Positions 8,254 through 16,042 of a stretch of 64,000 nt of DNA are shown in pieces. The position numbers were made by a program, and so were the translations under genes. The DNA is from JAAETI01 sp964195945 (lineage in GTDB: Bacteria > Actinomycetota > Acidimicrobiia > Spongiisociales > UBA5794): NCBI GenBank assembly GCA_964195945.1, contig CAXMRC010000043.1, forward strand, positions 1-64,000, in the 5' to 3' direction. Position 1 is the first letter of the stretch. The number at the start of each line of letters is the position of its first letter. Below the pieces are notes generated by a model. That model saw only the letters and a list, made by a program, of their open reading frames with translations, was not told where the DNA came from and ran no database searches.

Positions 8254-8631
8254 ATGTTCGATTCCACGCCTATCACGGCAACCCTGCCTGCATCGGATAT
8301 CGAGCGAGCTCGCGGCTGGTACAAGTCGGTGCTCGGACTCGATCCGACAGAGACAGACGAGTTCGGCGGAATGACCTATCAGGCGGGAGGTGTCGAGTTC
8401 CTCGTGTACCCGTCCGAGTACGCCGGGACCAACAAGGCAACAGCGGGTTCGCTGACGGCTACGGATTTCAGCGCAGCTGTTGCGTTGCTCCGCGACAGGG
8501 GCGTGACGTTCCAAGACATCGATCTTGGTGAGATCGCCACGGACGAGGGCGTCCTGGCCATGCCCGACGGACGGCGAGTCGCCTGGTTCTCAGACAGCGA
8601 AGGAAACGTCCTGGCACTCACCTCCGGCTGA
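8254..8631 (+). CDS. VOC superfamily (glyoxalase/bleomycin-resistance fold) protein
   Basis: A 125-residue protein with the beta-alpha-beta-beta-beta pattern of a vicinal-oxygen-chelate domain: ATLPASDIERARGWYKSVLGL, then GGMTYQAGGVEFLVYPSEYAG, and a second half ending RRVAWFSDSEGNVLALT. The residues usually used for metal are only partly present (there is a Glu in the final strand region but no obvious His), so a metalloenzyme role is uncertain. GGAGG six bases before ATG 8254 fixes the start. It is monocistronic. Substrate unknown. Confidence 0.8.
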   Translation: MFDSTPITATLPASDIERARGWYKSVLGLDPTETDEFGGMTYQAGGVEFLVYPSEYAGTNKATAGSLTATDFSAAVALLRDRGVTFQDIDLGEIATDEGVLAMPDGRRVAWFSDSEGNVLALTSG

Positions 8632-9126
8632 CCACCCCCGACCGCCCATAGGTGCCGAATAGGAAGGGACAGGCCCACGATCGCACCGAGCGGTCTGCCG
8701 GGCGAGGCGGCCTCTTCATCAGTGCTGTCCGCTCGGCCGCCTCGCTGCTCTGGTCGCTCTGCTGCTGGGGTCTCTTCGATCAGACCGACGAGGTTCCGGC
8801 AGGGTCATGGAACATCCCGAACCTGACCGTTCCCAAGGGATGACGGTTCTTGGCACCGCTGTCTTGCCACCGCCTGTCTCGAACTTTGGAGAGATGCTCA
8901 TCAATCGATTCCACCTCGATGTATACACACTGATACGCCGGCATATGCTCGTTTCCCGATCCGATGGCTCCTGCGACCTCGCACTATCTGACAGGATGAC
9001 GAATCGGCTGGGTAAGCTCTCACATCTCGATGGCTAGGGAGCCGACGATGGGGTGCTGCGTCAGTTCGCCGCCTCGATGCTGGCCGGGTTCTCCAATCTC
9101 GCCCGATCGAGAGCGTGAGGCTACTC
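8632..9126. other. Gene-poor stretch with one strong inverted repeat
   Basis: No recognisable gene in about 495 bp. An 11-bp perfect inverted repeat, GCGAGGCGGCC (8702-8712) and GGCCGCCTCGC (8735-8745), with a 22-nt loop, could end transcription of the upstream VOC gene but lacks a U-tract on either strand. A 76-codon frame (8807-9037) ends LSHLDG, a TAG stop, and then GADDGVLRQFAASMLAGFSNLARSRA in the same frame to 9117. That looks more like real C-terminal coding sequence than the part before it. It may be a decayed gene, but I recognise no family. Confidence 0.4.
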
Positions 9127-9140
9127 CTAGCCCTCGACGA

Positions 9141-9695
9141 TCACCTCCCCGAACATGCCGTGAACGATGTGCGGAGCCCCCCGGCAATCTCGGGCGGGCC
9201 ACCCTCCGCTGCGGCGGCCGCTGCCAGGTACTCAGCAGGGTCCGCGCCAGTGGGAATCACGCAGATCACGGCATACCGACCTGGTCGGGTGAGAACGCCG
9301 GTGCCTTCCACCGCCAGCCCGTCCGCGCCGGGGGCAGCGACAAGCACTGTTTCCACCAGCGGGAAGAAGGCAGCTATCTCCTCCGGCGGAAGCTGTACGA
9401 TCTCGGCCACCGACCTGGTCTCGTCATCAGGCAGGCGGATCGCCACCAGTTCGTGAACTTCCGCGTCACTATCGTTGTGCAGGGTCAGTTTGGTTCCCGC
9501 TTCGACGTGGCTAGGCAGGTTGACGAAGCCGTAGTCGACCGCCGTCACCACTACCGGTTGCGGAACCGTCGCAACGGCAGTCGTTTCGCTCGCTACCACG
9601 TCGCTCCCGCCGCACGCACTGACCACCAGAGCTAGCCCGATGCCGGCTGCCAAGGTCGAGTCGCTCGTGGGTCTCCGAGGGAATGGCTTTCTCAT
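9141..9695 (-). CDS. Cupredoxin-like secreted lipoprotein, apparently frameshifted near its C-terminus
   Basis: As read, 184 residues. AGGAGAT precedes ATG 9695. The signal peptide ends in the lipobox VVSAC (Cys about residue 26), followed by a short linker and a beta-rich domain (VDYGFVNLPSHVEAGTKLTLHN, then the HELVAIRLPDD strand). The annotated frame ends LRTSFTACSGR. One extra G in the G6 run at 9177-9182 would instead continue PHIVHGMFGEVIVEG and stop at 9127, which is the expected end of this cupredoxin-like family, where HGM-type residues sit. I read it as a one-base indel, either real or from sequencing. It lies 37 bp after the secreted protein upstream, likely in the same operon. Confidence 0.75.
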   Translation of the reverse strand: MRKPFPRRPTSDSTLAAGIGLALVVSACGGSDVVASETTAVATVPQPVVVTAVDYGFVNLPSHVEAGTKLTLHNDSDAEVHELVAIRLPDDETRSVAEIVQLPPEEIAAFFPLVETVLVAAPGADGLAVEGTGVLTRPGRYAVICVIPTGADPAEYLAAAAAAEGGPPEIAGGLRTSFTACSGR

Positions 9696-9732
9696 TTGTA
9701 TCTCCTGCTTGTTGGGAATTGCTCGACTCTGA

Positions 9733-10134
9733 TCATCCCTCCGGGTTGCCGCTGGCGGTGGTGGCGACGCCACGGAACCGGAACCCGTCCGGGCTGCCAC
9801 CGGCGGTCGTCTGAACGCGGACTACGGCTTTGCCGGTGTAGGTGTTACCGATCGGGGAACCTGCCTCTGGTGGCGGGCAGTCGTCTTTCCACTTTGCCTG
9901 CACCTTCCCGACAATGGCCTGACCATCGACAGTGGAAGCCACCGCCAAGTCGGCCTGATACGAGCAGGCCTTGCCCACCCTGGCAACGGCGGTGAGTTGA
10001 CCTTCGAACGACATGACCGGTCTCTCCGGTGGGGCGGCCACCGCTGGCACCGATCCGGCGACCATCGCTGCCGCTAGAGAGGCGGCAATCAACAGACGTC
10101 CCAGACGCCCTCGGTTTGTGGTTGTTGTGTTCAT
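9733..10134 (-). CDS. Small secreted protein of unknown function
   Basis: 133 residues starting MNTTTTNRGRLGRLL, with a Sec signal peptide (hydrophobic run LIAASLAAAMVAGSVPAVAA, cleavage probably after AVA near residue 34). The mature part is about 100 residues, Gly/Ala/Val-rich, with two cysteines (in KACSY and DDCPPPEAG) that could form a disulphide in the oxidising exterior. GGAAGGA sits nine bases before ATG 10134. I recognise no domain. It is followed by the cupredoxin-like lipoprotein, so the pair may act together outside the membrane. Confidence 0.7.
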   Translation of the reverse strand: MNTTTTNRGRLGRLLIAASLAAAMVAGSVPAVAAPPERPVMSFEGQLTAVARVGKACSYQADLAVASTVDGQAIVGKVQAKWKDDCPPPEAGSPIGNTYTGKAVVRVQTTAGGSPDGFRFRGVATTASGNPEG

Positions 10135-10240
10135 TTGTTGTTTCCTTCCGGGTTTCCGAAGAGATTGAGGCAACGACAGGGGGACGCCCGCCAGAGCAGG
10201 CTGGCCAATCAGCCGTCTTCACTGTGTCAGACGTGGCAGA

Positions 10241-10708
10241 TCAGCCGAGGATGTCGATCTGATAGCGCTTGCACACCTCGATCAAACGCGGAACGTCGGG
10301 CTCGGTCGGGTCGGGGAGCCCGGCCTCAGCGGCCGGTTCGCCGTAGTCTCGGATGAAGTCTTCGAACTGGGCGGGACTCGTCATCTGCAGAACCCGGCCC
10401 GGTCCGTCCGGCGAGATCTCGAATCGGTGCGGTAGTCCCTTGGGGAGATAGGCGAAGCCTCCGGGCCCGTAGGTGCGGGATTCGCCGTCGCACCAGAACA
10501 TGACTTCGCCCTCCAACACGTAGAACATCTCGTCCTCAACCTGGTGGATATGGGGTGGGGGACCGAACCCAGCGGGGGCGCTGAATTCAATGATGGTCAT
10601 CAGCCCGTCGGTCTCGGGTCCTCCGGCCTTGACCGTCATCAGGTGGTTCAGGAACCAGACGTGTTCGCCTTTTCCGGGTGACAGCAGCGTTGGGGTCTGT
10701 AGCGACAT
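10241..10708 (-). CDS. Cupin-domain protein (quercetin dioxygenase-like)
   Basis: 155 residues with a single cupin_2 barrel. The first motif is visible as PPPHIHQVEDEMFYVLEGEV, giving two His and one Glu metal ligands. The second motif, GGFAYLPKGLPHRFEI, adds the third His. The C-terminus (from about residue 120) is helical. GAGAGGA lies six bases before ATG 10708, and a longer frame upstream has no conserved sequence. It is divergent from the LuxR regulator across a 143-bp gap holding two similar dyads, so that regulator probably controls it. Substrate unknown. Confidence 0.82.
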   Translation of the reverse strand: MSLQTPTLLSPGKGEHVWFLNHLMTVKAGGPETDGLMTIIEFSAPAGFGPPPHIHQVEDEMFYVLEGEVMFWCDGESRTYGPGGFAYLPKGLPHRFEISPDGPGRVLQMTSPAQFEDFIRDYGEPAAEAGLPDPTEPDVPRLIEVCKRYQIDILG

Positions 10709-10768
10709 CGATTCGTCCTCTCGTCGGAATGTCGCACCAGCATGGGCGGAGGACGGTGTGGCCGCCAT

Positions 10769-10817
10769 CCCCAACGCGTGGGGTTCCACGTACGTCGATA
10801 TCCCCAAGATTGGGGAT
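10769..10817. promoter_or_regulatory. Twin dyads in the cupin/LuxR divergent promoter region
   Basis: ATCCCCAA-GA-TTGGGGAT (10800-10817) is a perfect 8-2-8 inverted repeat. A second dyad with the same half-sites, CCCCA-ACGCG-TGGGG (10769-10783), has its centre about 32 bp away, close to three helical turns on the same face of the helix. Both lie between divergent genes. LuxR-type regulators bind such dyads as dimers, so the adjacent LuxR protein is the natural candidate. Confidence 0.65.
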
Positions 10818-10851
10818 GCCACGGCACGTTGTTGCCGGGTAGGGTTGCCGA

Positions 10852-11961
10852 ATGGAGGCAGCATACGAACGGGCAGTGCAACGGATCGAACGCGTCGGTA
10901 GCGGCCAGGACACCATGGATGTTCTGACCGAGATTCAGGCGGCGATTCAGGAGGCCACCCCTTTCGACGGTTGCTTTATGGGTGCCGCCGACCCCGCGAC
11001 AACGCTGTCGACTTCTTCGGCTTTGATTGGCGCCTTGCCCGAATGGACATGCGCGCCTTTCTGGGATGGCGAGTTCCTGACAGACGACTACTCCAAGTTC
11101 GTCGACCTGCACCGGGCGGGGGGCAAATCCGTAACGATGGATCGTGCCACCCAGGGGCGGCGAACTCGCAGCCATCGCCACAACACCATCAATTCAGCCA
11201 TCGGGTTCGGACCTGAGCTGCGGGCGACGTTCAGCGAGGGTGACGCCTGCTGGGGTCTGGTCAATCTTCTGCGTGAGGACGGTCGACCGGATTTTGACGA
11301 CGACGAGTTGAGGTTCATCGACAAGATCGCACCGATCGCGGCCGCCAAGATCCGAACGTCGATGATCCGCAGACTTACCGCTCCGAGCGAGGGGCTCGAC
11401 GATATCGGATTGGTGCTATTTGACGAGCACGGAGCCGTGCTGTCGATGAACGCCAGGGCCGCCGACCTGCTGGCACGCTTCGGGCAGAGAGATACCGTCG
11501 ACGTCGGTGGAGCCAGAATCCCCTCGGAGGCCTACATCGTTACCGCGCGGGCCCGAGCACGGGCTCTTGGTCGGTTTGGCCCTGACCCCGTCGCAAGAGT
11601 CGTAGTCGAAGGTATGCCCTTGACGCTGCGGGCCGACTGCACCCGCCGCCCGGATGGCGGTCTCGACGTCACCGCCTTGATCGTGGAGCCGACCCGAGCA
11701 GGCGACGTCCTCTCGATGGCGGTGGCAGCTCGCGGACTCACACCACGTGAGGATGAGGTGCTGCGTTTGCTCCTCGGAGGATCATCGGCAGCAGAGGTGG
11801 CGGACAAACTGTTCATTTCGGTTCACACGGCGCGAGATCACACCAAGTCGATCTACGAGAAGATGGGGGTGAACTCAAGAGCCGAACTCACCAGCGTTGT
11901 CTTTGGCGTCCATCACCTTCCCTCTCTCGACATCCGCCACTCCGACTCGGTCTCATTCTGA
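10852..11961 (+). CDS. LuxR-family transcriptional regulator with GAF-like sensor region
   Basis: 369 residues. The N-terminal 170 residues resemble a GAF-type sensor (TMDVLTEIQAAIQEATPFDGCF, later GLVNLLREDGRPDFDDDEL). A PAS-like segment follows (GLVLFDEHGAVLSMNARAADLLARF, about 185-210). The C-terminal LuxR helix-turn-helix covers about 293-352 (GLTPREDEVLRLLLGG, then AEVADKLFISVHTARDHTKSIYEKMGV). No receiver domain is present, so it probably responds to a small ligand rather than a histidine kinase. It is divergent from the cupin gene and shares the twin-dyad intergenic region. Confidence 0.88.
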   Translation: MEAAYERAVQRIERVGSGQDTMDVLTEIQAAIQEATPFDGCFMGAADPATTLSTSSALIGALPEWTCAPFWDGEFLTDDYSKFVDLHRAGGKSVTMDRATQGRRTRSHRHNTINSAIGFGPELRATFSEGDACWGLVNLLREDGRPDFDDDELRFIDKIAPIAAAKIRTSMIRRLTAPSEGLDDIGLVLFDEHGAVLSMNARAADLLARFGQRDTVDVGGARIPSEAYIVTARARARALGRFGPDPVARVVVEGMPLTLRADCTRRPDGGLDVTALIVEPTRAGDVLSMAVAARGLTPREDEVLRLLLGGSSAAEVADKLFISVHTARDHTKSIYEKMGVNSRAELTSVVFGVHHLPSLDIRHSDSVSF

Positions 11962-12328
11962 GACTCCGTCCGCACCTGCCGGCCACCCAACGTTCCTCTT
12001 CTGTTACCGCAGCGTCAGAGCGCTCATACAAAAACGTGCGGGCGCGACTGGTCGCGAGGTAGGTCGTGGCCTATATGCCAGGGACCTCCCCCAACAGCAA
12101 GCCGCACGTCTGCCGCGCATGAGTTGCATCTAGTTCGAGGCCGTCCTCTGACGGCGACAGGAGGCTTTGGAGGACCGAGTTCGAGACCAGGCTCCCCGAC
12201 TCCTCGCGACGTCGTGGCAGTAGATACACATGGAGCGTTGAGTCAGAGCTGGAACAACGGCTTGAATGACCAGACATACAATGACCCCTGGTTCTGGGCC
12301 GTCCAACACCTATTAGGAGAGCAACACG
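11962..12328. other. Intergenic region, no gene seen
   Basis: 367 bp between the LuxR gene and the haem-binding gene. Only short frames without recognisable sequence occur. A TACAAT hexamer at 12277-12282 is a possible -10 element for the downstream gene, but no matching -35 sits 16-18 bp upstream. No hairpin followed by T residues was seen after the LuxR stop. Confidence 0.5.
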
Positions 12329-13081
12329 ATGTCAGGTGACTCGCTTTTCGATCGTATCCACCGGTTGGTTTCGGTCAACGCCTTCACTGTCGCGATTGGA
12401 TTCGGCGTGCTCGCCGTCGCCGTGACAGGTGGGGTATTTATGGGCGCTCCGGCGGTTTTCGGTGCACTCGGCGTCATTGTCGTGCTCGCCGTGTTTGCCA
12501 TGCTCGCCCGGCGTAATCGCCGGCACGGATCAACCACCCGCCCGAGTGTCAGTACCATTCTTGGTCACTTCGCATTGGTCGGCGCTGTGGTTTTTGGGCT
12601 CATCCAGCTTGTGCCCTACGGTCGGGACCACACCAACCCGTCAACGACGGGGGAACCTGCTTGGGCCTCGGCGCGCACCAGAGAGCTAATGGTCTACGCC
12701 TGTTACGGCTGCCACAGTAATGAAGTGGAGTGGCCCTGGTACTCCAACATCGCACCCATCTCGTGGGTGGTCACATTGCACGTCGATGATGGGCGCGAGA
12801 AAGTCAACTACTCGGAGTTCGATACCGACCGCGGCGATGCCGAAGAAACTATCGAGGTCATTCGCGAAGGTTCGATGCCGCCTGCCTACTACACCGTTCT
12901 CGGACTCCACCCCGGAGCAAGGCTGGGCGATGCTGAGATCGCCGAGCTTGTCGCCGGGCTTCGACTGACTCCCGGCTTGACCGAAAACGGCGAGTCCGGT
13001 GGTGGAGAAGATGACGAAGAGGCTGAAGAACACGAAGAAGACGACGACGAAGACGACGAAGACGACGAAGACGACGACTGA
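12329..13081 (+). CDS. Membrane-anchored haem-binding domain protein with polyacidic tail
   Basis: 250 residues. Three hydrophobic segments (about 16-37, 40-60 and 76-96) anchor the protein. The haem-binding domain follows: the c-type-like motif CYGCHS at 125-130 gives two Cys for covalent haem and the axial His129, then NEVEWPWYSNIAPISW, the hallmark of this family. A GSMPPAYYTVLGLHPGARL segment supplies a candidate Met ligand. The last 25 residues are almost all Asp/Glu, from an imperfect GACGAA/GACGAC repeat. GGAGA precedes ATG 12329. Likely redox or haem-linked at the outer face of the membrane. The tail may bind metal cations or may simply be repeat expansion. Confidence 0.85.
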   Translation: MSGDSLFDRIHRLVSVNAFTVAIGFGVLAVAVTGGVFMGAPAVFGALGVIVVLAVFAMLARRNRRHGSTTRPSVSTILGHFALVGAVVFGLIQLVPYGRDHTNPSTTGEPAWASARTRELMVYACYGCHSNEVEWPWYSNIAPISWVVTLHVDDGREKVNYSEFDTDRGDAEETIEVIREGSMPPAYYTVLGLHPGARLGDAEIAELVAGLRLTPGLTENGESGGGEDDEEAEEHEEDDDEDDEDDEDDD

Positions 13082-13149
13082 CCACGGTCTGTACGACGAG
13101 CTTTGAAGAGGGGTGCCCTCCCGGTAGCAGCGTCCGGTAGTCTTCGGCA

Positions 13150-13626
13150 ATGACTGACACATATACCGTTGAGCGCTCCGCGACGATGATTGCTTCGCCG
13201 AGTCGCATCTATCCAGAGATTGCCGATTTCCACCGATGGACCGGCTGGTCCCCGTGGGAGGACCTCGACCCTGACCTGCAGAGGACATACGGGGGACCCG
13301 GCTCAGGTCCTGGTGCGACCTACGCCTGGTCAGGAAACCGCAAAGCTGGCGAGGGGCGAATGGAGATCACCGAGGCAGTCGAGCCATCCACAGTGACTAT
13401 CGCTCTGAACTTCCTCAAGCCCTTCAAGTCGAGCAGCATCACGGCCTTTGTCCTCAGCATGGACGGCGAGGCGACCCGGGTCACATGGACTATGACCGGG
13501 CCCATGACACTGATGACCAGGGTAATTGGCATCTTTAAGAGCATGGACAAGATGATCGGTCCCGACTTCGAGAAGGGCCTGCGGCGGCTCAAGGCAGTCG
13601 TTGAACGGCCCGCATCCACGACCTGA
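13150..13626 (+). CDS. SRPBCC-family (polyketide cyclase/START-like) protein
   Basis: 158 residues forming one SRPBCC domain. It opens YTVERSATMIASPSRIYPEI, followed by FHRWTGWSPWEDLDPDL and a YGGPGSGPGATYAWSGN loop typical of polyketide-cyclase-like proteins. It ends with a long helix (SMDKMIGPDFEKGLRRLKAVVE) covering the ligand pocket. Binding of a hydrophobic ligand is known of the fold; the ligand here is unknown. It stands 68 bp after the haem-binding gene on the same strand and could be cotranscribed. Confidence 0.82.
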   Translation: MTDTYTVERSATMIASPSRIYPEIADFHRWTGWSPWEDLDPDLQRTYGGPGSGPGATYAWSGNRKAGEGRMEITEAVEPSTVTIALNFLKPFKSSSITAFVLSMDGEATRVTWTMTGPMTLMTRVIGIFKSMDKMIGPDFEKGLRRLKAVVERPASTT

Positions 13627-13820
13627 GCGGCTGCGGATTCCCGGCGTCGGTGTGAGCCGCGAAACGAGCGAGTCTTGGATCGAAGCGGCGAGGGTCCTCC
13701 GCCCACCTCGCTCTATGATCTCGACACATCAAAGAGCTGCCCTTCACCCGGCACCGCGGGGGCAGTCCACGGACCTTCGCACCGGTCGAGACATGCGGCC
13801 GGCCGATCTGCCAGCATGCA

Positions 13821-14477
13821 ATGGTGAGATCTTCGGTTCCCAAGGCGTTTCGTCGCTTGCCTCGCACAGTTGTTGCGCTCGGTGTTGTCAGCTTCCTCAC
13901 CGATCTGTCCAGCGAGATGATCTACCCCTTGTTGCCGGTGTTCCTGGTAGACGTCCTCGGCGCCGGCGCTATAGCGCTCGGTACGATCGAAGGTATCGCC
14001 GAGTCGACTGCTTCGGTGCTCAAGGTGGCCTCAGGCTGGTGGACGGATCGGATGCGCCGCCGCAAACCCCTTGTCGTGGCGGGCTACGGCCTCTCCGGGG
14101 CGGTGCGGCCCCTAATCGGCCTCGCCGCGGCCTGGCCTGTCGTGGTGATGCTGCGCTTTGGGGACCGTGTGGGCAAGGGGTTGAGAACTTCCCCCCGCGA
14201 TGCGCTGATCACCGACGTCACACCTCCAGAACGTCGCGGAGCGGCATACGGTCTGCATCGAGCAATGGATCACGCCGGGGCCGTGGCAGGTCCGCTGGTC
14301 GCCGCGGCCCTCTTACTGATCCCCGGCTTCACTCTGCGGCGAGTGTTCCTGCTTGCGGCCATCCCGGCCAGGGCGTGGCTGAGCAAGTTGAAAGAAGACA
14401 TCGACCGCGGGGACGCTGAGCACCACCGTGGGGGCAATCTGCGGCTTCCACTCCGAGCATGCCGGAAAGGCAGCTGA
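13821..14477 (+). pseudogene. MFS transporter, truncated after the N-terminal half
   Basis: 218 residues as read. Residues 1 to about 170 match the N-terminal six-helix half of an MFS permease: VVSFLTDLSSEMIYPLLPVFL, the loop DRMRRRKPLVVAGYGLSG (MFS motif A-like) and DRVGKGLRTSPRDALI. After RRVFLLAAIPA the sequence turns into a charged, non-membrane tail and stops. Family members need about 400 residues and twelve helices, so the second half has been deleted. The tail sequence is not recognised. No Shine-Dalgarno precedes ATG 13821. Almost certainly non-functional as a transporter. Confidence 0.7.
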
Positions 14478-14525
14478 TTGGCTAGATGAGATCTGTGCCA
14501 TCCCGATTCGGGAGGCCCCGCCCCA

Positions 14526-15755
14526 TCAGCCGCGTAGCCAGGTCAGGATTTGTTCGTGAACTGCCGTATCCGAAGGCAGATCGAAGTGGCGTTGCCTACC
14601 GACTATGAGCACGTCAGTTGCATTGACGCGGCGCCGAGATCCCTGCCCCGTTGCGCTACCGACGCGCACGACCATGTCACCAACCATGGCGCCAACGGGA
14701 TGCGTTGAACTCGTTGTCACCACCCCGGCAATGAAGTGCTGCTCTACGCCGTCAGGAGGGGCCACGTCGCCAACTGCATCACTAAGCAGCTGTCGTGGGT
14801 CAACCCGCGACAGCTCCGCTCTTCGTGTGCTGCCAAAACGGAGATCCTTTATCCCCGCGCTGCGTCCTGACAGGAACTCGCCTAGGGGCCGGCTCTCCGG
14901 GGTGAAGCTCAATCCCCAGGCCAGCAGATTGGCACCCTTCTCTAGCGGGGAGCCAAGATGCGGTGTCCCCAATGTGATCAGATGACGGGTCTTCGTCGCC
15001 CACCTATGACCGGCATCGATACCAGCGCCGAGCGCACTGCGGGCAACCAGACCGCCCATCGAATGTCCTACCAGAGCGACCTCGGTGATCTCGACCGGCC
15101 AGGCGGCCACGACCTCCTCGAGCATTTCGGCCAGGTCCTCACCGTTGGCAGCGACATGCCGGCCCGTGTTGTACCGCAGGAGGACTGGGGTGAAAGAACC
15201 TTCTTTGAGCATGTCGACAAGATGAGACGACTCCTCTGAGCTGGCCAGCCAACACCGTTCGGTCTGGCCGAGTCCGTGGATCAGAACAACCAGCCTGCCA
15301 CCGGCGTTAGCAGTTCCGTTCGGTGAGATACTGGCAAGGTCAGCAGATCGGCCCTCGCTGTCGCGGAAGCCCATCTCAGTGGCGAGGCCACTGTTGCGAC
15401 TCTCTAGGTCGTCACCCCACAGGGCGTTTGCAGTGGCCCTCAGCCCACTTCCGACACGAGAGCCACGCTCCGCTCGCTGCCTATTGATGAGGAATGGCAG
15501 GAGAGCACCCATTGCAGATGCAGCAAACCGAACGGATCCGTAGATTGTCTTTGTTATGGTGTTGTAGCCGCGCTTTGCGGCCTCACCCGATGATCCGGCG
15601 ATGCCAAACCATCTGTCTGCAATCGCGCTGTGCATGCCCTCAATCGGGGCAGTAACGCGGTCGACGGTAAGGCTGAAGAGCTCTCCGATCGCCCACCAAT
15701 CCTCACCTGCCCCTACGACACGTGGATCGGGCTGGCTGCGTTCGGTGGATTTCAT
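14526..15755 (-). CDS. Alpha/beta hydrolase, lipase-like (PGAP1/LipA-type fold)
   Basis: 409 residues. The first 140 residues are helical and lack a signal peptide. The hydrolase core begins with LVVLIHGLGQTERCW, the oxyanion-hole strand. The nucleophile elbow is VALVGHSMGGLVARSAL near residue 230. LITLGTPHLGSPLEKGANL is typical of PGAP1-like and lipase families, which act on esters of lipids. The catalytic His is probably in RQRHFDLPSDTAVHEQILTWL near the end. ATG 15755 is used. A terminator hairpin lies just upstream, separating it from the RRM operon. Substrate unknown. Confidence 0.85.
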   Translation of the reverse strand: MKSTERSQPDPRVVGAGEDWWAIGELFSLTVDRVTAPIEGMHSAIADRWFGIAGSSGEAAKRGYNTITKTIYGSVRFAASAMGALLPFLINRQRAERGSRVGSGLRATANALWGDDLESRNSGLATEMGFRDSEGRSADLASISPNGTANAGGRLVVLIHGLGQTERCWLASSEESSHLVDMLKEGSFTPVLLRYNTGRHVAANGEDLAEMLEEVVAAWPVEITEVALVGHSMGGLVARSALGAGIDAGHRWATKTRHLITLGTPHLGSPLEKGANLLAWGLSFTPESRPLGEFLSGRSAGIKDLRFGSTRRAELSRVDPRQLLSDAVGDVAPPDGVEQHFIAGVVTTSSTHPVGAMVGDMVVRVGSATGQGSRRRVNATDVLIVGRQRHFDLPSDTAVHEQILTWLRG

Positions 15756-15830
15756 TGGTGGCGGACCATCCTCGAGAGGTGTGTCGACGACGCACAGAAC
15801 TATAGGTTCAATCCGCTGTCTCCAACAGCA

Positions 15831-15858
15831 AGAAGCCCCCGCCGAGGCGGGGGCTTCT
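15831..15858 (-). terminator. Intrinsic terminator of the RRM/zinc-ribbon operon
   Basis: AGAAGCCCCCGCC (15831-15843) and GGCGGGGGCTTCT (15846-15858) form a nearly perfect GC-rich stem with a tiny loop. It lies 20 bp after the stop of the zinc-ribbon gene on the minus strand, where the transcript continues with a moderately U-rich segment. On the plus strand the following sequence is less U-rich. Confidence 0.8.
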
Positions 15859-15877
15859 CAATTGTTCAGAGTTGGGC

Positions 15878-16042
15878 CTATGCCCGTTTCTTCTCTGGTT
15901 TTGGCTCAGGCAGAAGATATACAGCGCAGGGGCACCTCGGTACGGTGCACCCGATGTCGCCACGATGCTCAACGCGGGGATGCCCGCATTCGACGCATCG
16001 TAGTCTTCCGCCGTCAACCGGTCGTTGACGAGTGGAGCTCAA
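15878..16042 (-). CDS. Small zinc-ribbon-like protein, TTG start, coupled to the RRM gene
   Basis: A 54-residue protein. It contains CVECGHPRVEH (Cys16, Cys19) followed by GCTVPRCPCAVYLLP (Cys32, Cys37, Cys39), a Cys-rich pattern seen in small actinobacterial proteins that probably bind zinc. The C-terminus is basic (PEPKPEKKRA). The TTG start at 16042 overlaps the TGA of the RRM gene as TTGA, indicating translational coupling. An intrinsic terminator follows 20 bp after the stop. Coupling to an RNA-binding protein suggests a partner in RNA binding, which is inference. Another frame across this region has no conserved sequence. Confidence 0.72.
   Translation of the reverse strand: MSSTRQRPVDGGRLRCVECGHPRVEHRGDIGCTVPRCPCAVYLLPEPKPEKKRA

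Noticed and set aside
8702..8745. Intrinsic terminator for the VOC gene
   Set aside because: Perfect stem but a 22-nt loop and no T-run on either strand, so it is listed only as an inverted repeat.
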